From a virus: a DNA stretch of 24,304 nucleotides. How positions within the stretch are numbered: position 1 is the first letter of the stretch; each line of letters opens with the position of its first letter. Of this stretch, positions 1 to 8,800 are shown piece by piece. A program made the position numbers and the translations under genes. The stretch is taken from the IMG/VR virus record IMGVR_UViG_3300017971_000754, positions 1-24,304 of that record. One strand, written 5' to 3'. Under the pieces are notes generated by a model. That model was not told the DNA's origin. It did no database searches and saw nothing but the letters and a program-made list of their open reading frames with translations.

Positions 1-124
1 ACATAACGCTAGGGGGTTTTAAGATGGAGACTCAAATATTAATTTACTTAAAATTAGATTAAAAATTATCAATAGTGTTAGGGTGTTGGCTTTACTTGCT
101 TCCTCCTGGGGTAATACTTATAAG
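1..124. other. AT-rich non-coding stretch after the last gene
   Basis: No supportable gene is seen. It contains an imperfect 16-bp direct repeat (3-18 and 72-87, 12 matches), a palindrome ACTTATAAGT (115-124), and, on the minus strand, an AGGAGG (105-110 region) with no start codon at usable distance. No U-tract terminator was found. Confidence 0.5.
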
Positions 125-598
125 TCATTTAGACCCCCCCGGCGTAAAATAAAATCCAACTATGATCGCCAGAATTGTTACCGTTGCCAATGCCATGTGA
201 CCAGTTGTTACAATAGTCGTTATATCTGAGCCAATAGGTATTTTAAAGAAAAACAGAAACTCAAAATATTCTTTGTTTTCCGGAGGAGTGAACGTTAAAA
301 GAGGCTTGGCCGGATTGATCGTACACAAAATAGAGATAATGAACAGGTTCACCATTCCAATTACAGCCAGTATTCGCCTGGTTGTACGGGCATACATGCC
401 ACCCTCATTATTGCCAAATACCTTATCCTGAAAATCTAGGTTGGCCTGTGCTATTTTGAGGTCGCGCACCAATTTACGCTGTTCCCTTAAAACCCCTTTT
501 CTGGCCCTGTTATCAAATATGCCCGCAACGATCTTCAGCGCCGACCCCATGCCAGCGCCGCCCATCGTGGAAAGCAACATTGTGATTAGGCCAACCAC
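125..598 (-). CDS. Holin-like membrane protein
   Basis: A 157-residue protein with two clear membrane segments (about 76-94, LAVIGMVNLFIISILCTI, and about 132-151, HMALATVTILAIIVGFYF), plus a Gly/Met-rich amphipathic N-terminus. Between them lie a charged helix (about 29-60) and the conserved-looking ARTTRRILAVIG. Length, topology and place at the end of the structural block next to a lipoprotein fit a phage holin, perhaps of the three-segment type related to gene-transfer-agent holins. The start is uncertain: GTG at 598 gives the full frame, and ATGs at 580 and 565 are alternatives, none with a good ribosome-binding site. It starts 5 nt after the lipoprotein stop, which favours coupling. Confidence 0.7.
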   Translation of the reverse strand: MVGLITMLLSTMGGAGMGSALKIVAGIFDNRARKGVLREQRKLVRDLKIAQANLDFQDKVFGNNEGGMYARTTRRILAVIGMVNLFIISILCTINPAKPLLTFTPPENKEYFEFLFFFKIPIGSDITTIVTTGHMALATVTILAIIVGFYFTPGGSK

Positions 599-603
599 TG
601 GTA

Positions 604-867
604 TTATGGTGTTTTTCTAAGCTGAAATATAAGGTCCGCCCTGAAATCAACGACATCCGAGCTGTCCTTATTCAGTTGATTGACTTCACGTTTCGTCAAT
701 ACAACGTCTTCACCGGATTTCCTCTGAGTCATGACCGCTTCACCATCCACCTTGTCGAAGGTATAGTTGGCCGTGTCAGATGGCAGCCTGGTTAATGGGC
801 TTACATTACGGCAAGCACCAATAGATAAGGCCATAACCAGAATGAATAATACAATTAACTTCTTCAT
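604..867 (-). CDS. Small lipoprotein (possible spanin-type or exclusion protein)
   Basis: An 87-residue protein starting at the ATG at 867; the frame also opens at a TTG 27 nt upstream, but the ATG has AAAGAGA before it and gives a clean signal peptide. KK is followed by a hydrophobic stretch (4-17) and IGAC, a good lipobox, with Cys19 the predicted lipidated residue. The mature part is polar and charged (TKREVNQLNKDSSDVVDFRAD). It is not proline-rich as classical Rz1 is. It lies immediately before the holin-like gene, which fits either an outer-membrane spanin subunit or a superinfection-exclusion lipoprotein. Neither is proven. Confidence 0.75.
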   Translation of the reverse strand: MKKLIVLFILVMALSIGACRNVSPLTRLPSDTANYTFDKVDGEAVMTQRKSGEDVVLTKREVNQLNKDSSDVVDFRADLIFQLRKTP

Positions 868-880
868 TTTTTCTCTTTCT

Positions 881-1696
881 TTATGGTTCAACAATATGTC
901 CTTGGACCAAAATTCTAAATCTTCCCAATCCTGTTAAATCATCCTGTACCAATGCTTCAAGCTTTTCACCGGCCCCAAGCCGGATAGCAACCCCCATTTT
1001 CCCAGGTGAAGCAAAAGTCCATCTAGCCCGCAATCCATAGGATCCACCGCCGCCGCTTCGTATAGTGTAAGTAAGATCATAGCAATGGGCAGCAATTTCG
1101 CCATTGTCCTTTGCCGTCATGTAGTTGCGGTATTCCCCATCGATCTTTCTTATGACAAGACCATTTGTAACGGCTGCTATGTTTCCAAACTTCCCATCGT
1201 CCCCAGCGGTCGTAAGGGTCATGGTGAAAATTATTCGCGTAATATCAATTTCAAAACCGGCTGCCGGTCCATCTATTTCAAACACCTGCCGCGTAACCGC
1301 TCCATTGACATTCATATCAATAACGGTAAATACAAACACATCACCAGTGAGATAGGCGAAGTTAAGTGGCGTATCCAGTGTAATGACCGAAGCAGCAATA
1401 TTTAGAATTGTCCCAAAATAATACCGGGCTGCGGCAGAATTAAAGATACCCACATATTGGCCAATGGCCATCCCCGCAGTCGATGTTACCAAAACCTGGT
1501 AAGTATCAATGATAGCATCACCGGCCAAAGTGGTTTGCCCCTGCGGTTGATTCATAAAAAGAGAAAATGCAGGGGTTGTTTGGTCTTGTATAGCTACATC
1601 CCACACATGGCCGGTTACTTGCGAAACAGCGTAAGGTTGTGCCGCAAGTACATTGGGACCGGCCCTTGAACCGGGATCTGCCGTGTTGTCGGGCAT
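881..1696 (-). CDS. Conserved phage structural protein, probably tail-associated
   Basis: A 271-residue beta-rich protein. The C-terminal two-thirds contains 'AGFEIDITRIIFTMTLTTAGDDGKFG', GLVIRKIDGEYRNYMTAKDNGEI, SYGLRARWTFASPGKMGVAIRL and ALVQDDLTGLGRFRILVQGH. I recognise this as a widely distributed phage protein type with the recurring ending 'QDDLTGL..F....QGH', but not as a functionally defined family. The N-terminal 100 residues look like a separate binding module (YQVLVTSTAGMAIGQYVGIF...). Its start overlaps the previous stop as TAATG. From context it belongs to the adhesion group together with the spike and the lectin-like protein. Confidence 0.75.
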   Translation of the reverse strand: MPDNTADPGSRAGPNVLAAQPYAVSQVTGHVWDVAIQDQTTPAFSLFMNQPQGQTTLAGDAIIDTYQVLVTSTAGMAIGQYVGIFNSAAARYYFGTILNIAASVITLDTPLNFAYLTGDVFVFTVIDMNVNGAVTRQVFEIDGPAAGFEIDITRIIFTMTLTTAGDDGKFGNIAAVTNGLVIRKIDGEYRNYMTAKDNGEIAAHCYDLTYTIRSGGGGSYGLRARWTFASPGKMGVAIRLGAGEKLEALVQDDLTGLGRFRILVQGHIVEP

Positions 1697-1977
1697 TATG
1701 CCACTACCGCCGGATGAATTTCAAACAGTACGTTTGGAGATGTCGAGCCGGCCATAGTTGCCGTTAGCGTTCTACCGGTTGCCCGCCATTCAATTCCAAT
1801 GGTGTTTGCCGACCATGCCTGAATGGTATCGCTTTTATGGTCCGCCACCGTTAGCGTTCCGCTTCCCCATGTACTTCCGGAAGCCTTAATTACATAAAGC
1901 TTACCCGGGCGAAGTTTGGTTACGGTGACAACACCGTCAGCGGTGATTGGGTTTGTTCCTGATATTGCTAGTGCCAT
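1696..1977 (-). CDS. Small beta-rich phage protein
   Basis: A 93-residue protein with an AAAGGAG ribosome-binding site (1985-1991). It is rich in Thr, Ala, Gly and Val, with alternating polar and hydrophobic residues (GVVTVTKLRPGKLYVIKASGS, LTATMAGSTSPNVLFEI) and no charge clusters, as expected of a small beta-sandwich. It has no Cys and no signal peptide. I do not recognise a family. Its place between the lectin-like and the 271-residue proteins, and a TAATG overlap with the latter, suggests a structural partner such as a fibre tip or trimer adaptor. Confidence 0.75.
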   Translation of the reverse strand: MALAISGTNPITADGVVTVTKLRPGKLYVIKASGSTWGSGTLTVADHKSDTIQAWSANTIGIEWRATGRTLTATMAGSTSPNVLFEIHPAVVA

Positions 1978-1994
1978 AGTTTTTCTCCTTTAAA

Positions 1995-2903
1995 TTAAGA
2001 TATAGGTGTTTTTATCCAGGTTGAAATAAGTGATTCGATGTCTGCTCTTTGCGTTGATTTGTCGGCATCCCAGACATTCAAGCAGGAAAGCTTCATGCCA
2101 GCCACATCACCGCCAGTCCGCCGCTTTCCAATAGCTCCATTGGTCTGCGATTCTCCATAGGTTCCTGTTTTCGCGGTGTCCACACTCAAGCTGATTTCAA
2201 CCCCGTCCACGAACAGGCTGATCGAAGGAGATGTTGTGAAATCCTTAATAATCAGCGTAAACAAATGCGGTGTTCCATCAACATAATCATTGGCGCTTGA
2301 AACGCCATAATATTCATTCGCTGTGCCGGATTGCTTGGAGCGGAATAAAACACCGGTATCACGAATCATTAAAATCCAGCCGCCATTATCTGCCCATCCT
2401 CCAAATTCAAACACATCATTTTGGGAATCACTGAATGAGGCAACAATCTGCAAGGTCAGGTTTCCGCCCAATAAGGATCCGGCTGCCGTCTGGAAATAAT
2501 CATCAGTACCATCAAAACTAAGCGCCTTGTTTCCAAGGGAATCCAGAATAATAGCTCCGCTGGTTACAAGCGCGGGCTCATTGTTATTGCTAACCTTGAC
2601 GGCATCATTATCGCTCCCGCTTTGGTCATAAAGCTTAGGCGTGGTTGAATTACTGCCGGCAAGCCAGGAAAGAAGGTCATCTCCAATTGGAGCCGGGAAA
2701 CTTAATGTAGCGCTGTCGCTCAACCTTCGTTGCCTTACAACCGGGTTAAAGGCACTGTCAACGGATCCGCGCTGGTTCCCTAAATCAACCAGTGAAAAGG
2801 CGCTAATAAGATCATCGCCAAAAACATCAGATAAATAATACTGCCCTAGAACAGTTTTGCGAACTGGCCTGACTACTGATCTTACTAAATCTCGCTTAAT
2901 CAT
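1995..2903 (-). CDS. AbfB-catalytic-like/lectin-fold surface protein
   Basis: A 302-residue protein. Residues about 35-135 carry 'LISAFSLVDL', VVRQRRLSDSATLSF, LYDQSGSDNDAV and EPALVTSGAI...ALSFDGTDDYF. This pattern (AYSLR.L, v.RRssD, .YDQSGn..dA, P.iv.nG, l.FdG) belongs to the N-terminal part of fungal and bacterial alpha-L-arabinofuranosidase B catalytic domains and related concanavalin-fold phage proteins. Residues 140-300 look like a jelly-roll lectin domain (FVDGVEISLS, IGKRRTGGDV). It probably binds or trims host-surface glycan; catalysis is not shown. An AAGGGA site precedes the ATG. It is preceded by the tailspike and followed by two more beta-rich genes. Confidence 0.8.
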   Translation of the reverse strand: MIKRDLVRSVVRPVRKTVLGQYYLSDVFGDDLISAFSLVDLGNQRGSVDSAFNPVVRQRRLSDSATLSFPAPIGDDLLSWLAGSNSTTPKLYDQSGSDNDAVKVSNNNEPALVTSGAIILDSLGNKALSFDGTDDYFQTAAGSLLGGNLTLQIVASFSDSQNDVFEFGGWADNGGWILMIRDTGVLFRSKQSGTANEYYGVSSANDYVDGTPHLFTLIIKDFTTSPSISLFVDGVEISLSVDTAKTGTYGESQTNGAIGKRRTGGDVAGMKLSCLNVWDADKSTQRADIESLISTWIKTPIS

Positions 2904-2912
2904 TTTGTTCCC

Positions 2913-5792
2913 TTAATCAACATAACTTGCCGCAGGCGGCTCAATCGTTACATCTCTTTTAACCTTGTAAGCCCAAGAAACGTCCATTGTGGCCGGCCCT
3001 GTCCTAATATAGAATTCAACCAAATCCGTAGAAGCATCAACCGGGGTTGTGTTCAAAAGCGTCACCTTTTCCCATACATTAGGAGCGGCGACCGCCATTT
3101 GTCCGGCATACCTATTATACGTCGTTCCATCTCCAATTGCAAAATCCCATGCCGCGCTTGTGGACTTCACCCAAAGCTCATCCAGTTCTTCACCAACAAG
3201 TAAAAGTTGGCCCTTCTGGAAAGAAGCGTTTTCGCTGTGGTTATTTCCCCTGCCCATCTGGACATTTATACCATTAACGGCCCCAACAAAACTATGTGTC
3301 CCGGTTATCCACTCAGGATCAATTATTCCATTGACCGTATCACCCAAGGCATATCCGGAAGGATACTTATCAGAATACATCACTTCAATGGCTTCCTGTA
3401 CGCTGAATACCGGAGTAACAATCCAGTTTTGCAGCTTAAATACCGCTCCTTGACCTCCTATATATCCAGGGTTTACATAGGGCGGAGCATCCAACAACGC
3501 AGCCGGAAGATAAGCAACTACTTGCTGCCATTCATTTAACTCCAAATGCATACCAACATTTAGCGAAATTTCAAAATTCCCGTTCACGTTATACGCGGAA
3601 GGATTGACCAGCATATGAACCACAAAGCCTATCTCAGTCGTAGTTGGGATATTCACGTTCGATAATACCGGCGTGCTTCCTGTAGCTGCCGAAAAATCAG
3701 CCGAGAAGCATTTAGGGTAAAGCGGGGCTGAAGGATCAAGAATGCAGGTTATTGGCCATGAATTAAAGAACGTGTCCATTTGATCGCCAAACGCTTGCGG
3801 GTATTCATTGCTTTTATCCCTTCTCGCATACCTTTTAATCTCTGAAATTAGGGCAATGTTGCGGCTTGCGCTGTTGATCCTTGAACCAAGGGAAGGGCGA
3901 ATGAAAGGAACTGTCTTTTTAACAGTGTTAGTTGAATCCCAAATAGTGGCTTGAACAAGGTTTGTGGCTACTTCACCGGCTTTTATTACGGCGTGGCTAG
4001 TCTCATCAATATTGGTTCTTCCAGCGACCCTACTTTTGGCTTCGGTTACAACGTCGCTTCCATCGGTAGCAAAGAACGTGTCATATTTAACGTCTTCACT
4101 GAAATAAACCTCACTTGAGATTATCCGGGTATTATAAGAAAGGTCGCGCCCGCCGCCCGGATCCACTGTAATTGTGCTATAGTCCTCGGCAACGGCGTAA
4201 ACATCCTCAAATTCATTGGCGTTGAAATGTGTAGGCGCTGCGGCAATTCCACCTTCCAGCCAGGATGCGCGGAATTTTACACGAGTGCTTCTGATAAGCA
4301 TGAAAGGCCCATCACTATCAGATACACACTTGTTAAAGCTTAGGTTTTGGGAATCGTAAGTAAGAATCGGCGCTTTATTTATCACCCTCCAATAGCAATT
4401 GGATATGTTTATATTACCGATATACCAGAATGAAGAAGCTGTGTTTACATCGCTTAAAAGCGCTATTCCATAAAGGCATCTTTCAAAAGTACATGTATCA
4501 ATACTGCCATCCAGCAATGCATGAGCCGAAGCTTGAGAGTTGTTAAGATAACCGGTTTGTGTCTGGTTGGATGAATAGCCCAGTATCCCGCAACCAATAT
4601 CAAAAATGCAGTTCTTAATATTGGTCTTCTTGTTGCCCATCACAATTCCGACATTTTTGATGGCCGTCACGACGCCGGCTGAAATTGCCAGAATTTCCCA
4701 GTTCTTATCCTGAAACATTTGGGCATCAGTCTTAACGTCAACTCCGTAGTAGGTACGCCAACTGGATTTGAAGGAAAAACCATCAACATAATAGTCAGGA
4801 CTTAGCCCGGCCCTGGATCCGGTTGCTGGAATCGGAGCGTAATAAAGACAATAGCTTTCCTCATCGGCCAACAGAAGCCTTGCCCCATCACCCTTAAGCG
4901 AGATTGGCACATTGACAACGCGCACCCCGGCACATTGATAAATGCCTTTTGGGAAGAATAGTTCAACCGCCGTTAAGATGCTGGTTGAATCAACCAGGGC
5001 AGCAATCGAAGTAATGGCTCCATTAATCAGGGTGGTTTCATCGGCCACGCCATCACCCTTAACGCCCCACCATTTTACATTGTAGAAGGTAAGATCGTGT
5101 ATGCGCTTCCATCGGCCGGTTGCCGTATCGTCGGCCTCAAAGATCAATCCATCGTCAGCGGTATCGGTTGAAGTGGAATCCCAATAGAATTTCCCGCCGC
5201 CCTGGTCGTTTGCAGAAGTGTAGCCGAGTACACTCGCCTGATCGTTGTTATTCAAACCAGCCGTTGCTATAGCCTTTAATGCTGCAATGTTCTCGGCAAA
5301 GATAGCGTCACCTTCCGCAAATATCACCGCGCTTGTAATATCAAGGGGCTCTGGTTTTTTGTCATTGCTGATCTTAATCAGCTTGCCCTTGAATGCATCG
5401 CTTAAGGGATCGATGACTTCATCATAAATAGGAACACGAATGGCCCTGTCCAGGCGGGCATTGAGAATCCTTGAAAGCATCGTCTTCTTATCAAGCGATT
5501 CCTCCATGTTCGTTGACGGGAATTTCCCATTGAAGGTGAGGTCAAGCAATTGGGTAAATGGCGGTTCATTGACCAGAACAACGCTTTCCCCTGTGGCCGG
5601 CGCGGTTGAAAAGGTTACATATCCGCCAGAAGGATTCCCGGCCCCGCTTACCGTAAACCCGGAAAACTGCTTCACTCCATCGATATAAACATCAATATCC
5701 CCATTGGCTAAAAATTTCGTGGGAAAGGTGAAAACGGTTGTTTCATCATTACCGGTATATCGAAAGACAATTTCTTCAACGCTTGTACTCAT
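2913..5792 (-). CDS. Tailspike/tail fibre with right-handed beta-helix domain
   Basis: A 959-residue protein. Residues 1-125 form a tail-anchoring domain like the N-terminus of T7-type fibres (FRYTGNDETTVFTFPTKFL, later 'LDKKTMLSRILNARLDRAI'). Residues about 160-235 have the 'IAALKAIATAG...VLGYTSANDQGGGKFYWD...RWKRI' connector. From about 236 (FYNVKWWGVKGDGVADETT, then FFPKGIYQC) it has the pectate-lyase-superfamily beta-helix signature seen in many phage polysaccharide depolymerases. C-terminal residues about 690-959 appear beta-rich and may trimerise or bind sugar. I cannot name the glycan or active-site acids. An AAGGA site (5802-5806) precedes the ATG. It starts the receptor-recognition group. 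Confidence 0.9.
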   Translation of the reverse strand: MSTSVEEIVFRYTGNDETTVFTFPTKFLANGDIDVYIDGVKQFSGFTVSGAGNPSGGYVTFSTAPATGESVVLVNEPPFTQLLDLTFNGKFPSTNMEESLDKKTMLSRILNARLDRAIRVPIYDEVIDPLSDAFKGKLIKISNDKKPEPLDITSAVIFAEGDAIFAENIAALKAIATAGLNNNDQASVLGYTSANDQGGGKFYWDSTSTDTADDGLIFEADDTATGRWKRIHDLTFYNVKWWGVKGDGVADETTLINGAITSIAALVDSTSILTAVELFFPKGIYQCAGVRVVNVPISLKGDGARLLLADEESYCLYYAPIPATGSRAGLSPDYYVDGFSFKSSWRTYYGVDVKTDAQMFQDKNWEILAISAGVVTAIKNVGIVMGNKKTNIKNCIFDIGCGILGYSSNQTQTGYLNNSQASAHALLDGSIDTCTFERCLYGIALLSDVNTASSFWYIGNINISNCYWRVINKAPILTYDSQNLSFNKCVSDSDGPFMLIRSTRVKFRASWLEGGIAAAPTHFNANEFEDVYAVAEDYSTITVDPGGGRDLSYNTRIISSEVYFSEDVKYDTFFATDGSDVVTEAKSRVAGRTNIDETSHAVIKAGEVATNLVQATIWDSTNTVKKTVPFIRPSLGSRINSASRNIALISEIKRYARRDKSNEYPQAFGDQMDTFFNSWPITCILDPSAPLYPKCFSADFSAATGSTPVLSNVNIPTTTEIGFVVHMLVNPSAYNVNGNFEISLNVGMHLELNEWQQVVAYLPAALLDAPPYVNPGYIGGQGAVFKLQNWIVTPVFSVQEAIEVMYSDKYPSGYALGDTVNGIIDPEWITGTHSFVGAVNGINVQMGRGNNHSENASFQKGQLLLVGEELDELWVKSTSAAWDFAIGDGTTYNRYAGQMAVAAPNVWEKVTLLNTTPVDASTDLVEFYIRTGPATMDVSWAYKVKRDVTIEPPAASYVD

Positions 5793-5845
5793 AGGTCAGA
5801 TTCCTTTTAACGTGTTGTTAAGATGGGTTGGCAATAAAATTAACA

Positions 5846-8800
5846 TCATTGTCGCTCCATGGCTTTGCGTTCGCGTTCCGCCATTTGCTTTAATTGTTTG
5901 AGTTGTGCGCGGTTTAGCCGGCCTTGAAGCGCATCCCTGGCGATCTTGATTTGGCGCTCTTCAATCTTATTTCGCTTATCCCTGTCATACGTGGAATACT
6001 GGATGTCTCGCAGCACGCTTAATGCGCGAACAGCATCCATGATACGAAGCCGTTCAAGCCGCTCTTCCGGGGTTTCTTCGCGCCTTTTGGAAGCCTGTCG
6101 CTCAAGAACTTCGCCATAGCGAGTATAAAGCTTTTCAATTGAAATTGGATTGCGGGCCATCTGTCCGCCTCGCTGGAAGATGGTTCCAATGACTGGCATA
6201 TCAGCCGGCTCGAATTCGTCCTCTTGCCTTACGCCGGCCCCGCGGCCAAACACGCTTAGGACATCCACCCCAACCCCACCAAAGAGCGATCGGATGGAAT
6301 GGTCGATTCGACGCGGGCTCACGTTGAACAAATCGCCCAGCCAAATTGAAGTATTGAGCGTATAGGGGCCAAATTGTTCCTCTTGTGGAATATTGCCCAT
6401 AATCTCCCCGCGGGGAACTATAGGGGAATCAAAGAAGAAGTTCTTATTGGCTGCCTGTTCCAAAGCAAGCTTCGGTAATACCGGCATTGGGCTTGGAAGG
6501 AATCCCGTTACCCATTTGCTTGCCCACTCAGACGCCGCCTGCGGGTCTTCCGCATACCAGGCGTCTATCAATGCTTCTGCGCCGGCCAAAAATATGCCAT
6601 CTGCTTCGAATGCCCGCGGGATCCGGATCAATTCATCGCCAACTGGAATATAGGTGAAAATGTAACGCTCTTCCAGCGGCATTTCCCGCCACCATTCCTC
6701 ATCCTTGTTCCGCATCCAGTTAGCAAGAACCGCCGCTGTTCCATAAAGTCCGCGAAGCATGAACTTGCCCGGATTGCGCTTTAGCGCCCTTGCGTGGGCA
6801 ACCGGTCCTTGGATGGCTGCATTGAAGAATGGAACAGCTTGATTCACCTTCCTTGCCACATCTCCAGCCTGGGTGAAATCGGTTGTTACCTGCTTGGCGG
6901 CAATTGCCAGCTTTTGGGCAATATCAGCGGTCAAGGGTTGTTTTGGATCATAGCCCAAGTCTTTTGCGTAAAGCTTCATTTCCGCTAGGCGTGAGGCAGA
7001 TTCAGGGAATTGAAGCACCTTAATCAAGGTATCATAATAGTCACCCGGATCAAAGAAGCTCCAACGACCGCCACGCTTAACCCTTCTTGCGGCGCGTTTA
7101 AGTGGCCGGGTGTCCTGTCCTAATGGCTGGGCCATCTCAATTCCCATGCGCTCGAACATGTCAATCCACTGTGTTCCGATCTTTCCCCCTGTCATGGTAT
7201 AGACAAAGGAATCCCACATCGACCCCAGCCAAGTGTGAAGCAATCTTGCCTGATTCGCGCCAGCTCGGCTGTTAAGGTGAAGGGTCCTCAAATCTCTTAA
7301 GGGATTTGTAACAAGGGAGAATGAAGCCCGTAAACCGGTTGTCCCGATTCGCATTGTGCGGGCCGGCAAGCCTAAGAATATATCAAGGATCTTTGGCAGA
7401 TTGTATAAATCCATGCCGTTAAGCGCCTTATATAAATCAACGTCCATTTCCAGCCAACGGGTTTTGCCATCGATATAAACTGGCATTATCGGATTTTCAT
7501 TTGGACTGGCTTGGTGTGCCGGGGCAAAGAAGGTCAATATTTCATCGGCAATGTCACCTGTCATGGCGTCGGCTTCTGCCTGAAATTGGACGGCGGCCAA
7601 AGGATCAAGCTTGCCGCTGATCTGCTCAATAACATCGGCCACACTTCTGGCTGCTTGGGGAACCATGTCTTTAGGAACTTCAAAGATATAATGGCCCATG
7701 CCATCGGTATTATCAGCAATCCTTATGATCTGCTCTAATATAAGCCGTTGGTGTGCCTTCAAGACAACTTGCTTGGCCTGGGTAAGCATACTTTCAATTG
7801 GATCTTTGATGCGGCGGCCGGATCCCTTTAGGCGTTTTGTGATGCTGGCAGTTGAGGCCTTCCCGCCAATCGATTGATAAGCCTTGTCGAGTGTGTTGAA
7901 TTCACGAAACAGCGGGATATAAAACCCCGGATCGGATTGGCGGATTTTGGTTACTGTCTCGGCAAAGTCTTCGCTGGATTGTGCGGCATAAGAAAGAATA
8001 CCATTGTTCCAATCATAGACAATTTGCGCGGCCTTCTTGAATTTTGGGTTTTCAAGTTCATTTACCAGAAATTGAGCATCCTTTAAATCCATACCAGGAT
8101 TGCGCTTGCGCGGATCTGTCCATAGGGCCAATGAACGCTTTGCCCAAAGATATATGACAAACTTTTCTGAATCCTTTTGACCAACCAGTTCAAAGGCTTC
8201 TGCCAATGGCGCTGTTCCTGTCACGTTCCCAGCAATATCCAACATACCTTTAGTCGCCATGTAATCAACAACGGCATCAGCGGTAAGCCTGCGGCTTTGC
8301 ATGGTGTAAACCGGATCCGCATCTTCGGGCAATGCATCCAGCCCCTTTCGTTCTGCCGCTTCCTTGGAAAAGCGCTCAATCGCTGCGCCCGCCTCAATGA
8401 ATTGGCGATAGAATTCCTTGCCGGCTATCTTGGATTTTCCGGCCACCTTTTGCGCCATCGTTTCAGCCTTGGCAATATTGGCCTGAGCTCGCGCTTCTGC
8501 GCCTTGTAGCAAGTACCGTCTTACAATATCGCTGGCGTTGTCGAAGCGCCGCCTCAATGAAGGAATACTATTAAGCTTCTTCTCCCAAAACTTGAAGAAT
8601 TCCGGAGCTTTAATTTCTGCATTGCTCGGATCGGAAAGGCGAAGGCGGATAAACTCGGAAAATCCTTCTGACTTATACCCGCCATTAGGAACCTTGCTTC
8701 CATAAAGATCCTTCCCCAGCTTGTTTAATTCTGCCTTGGCTCTAGCGTTGATTTCCTTTGATCGCTGCCAAACCGGACCCGTTCCAAATAAAGCGTCTTC

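Noticed and set aside
2913-5792. Possible diversity-generating retroelement target, prompted by the BPP-1-like Bbp19 gene.
   Set aside because: No reverse transcriptase, template repeat or variable-repeat pair is seen in the window.
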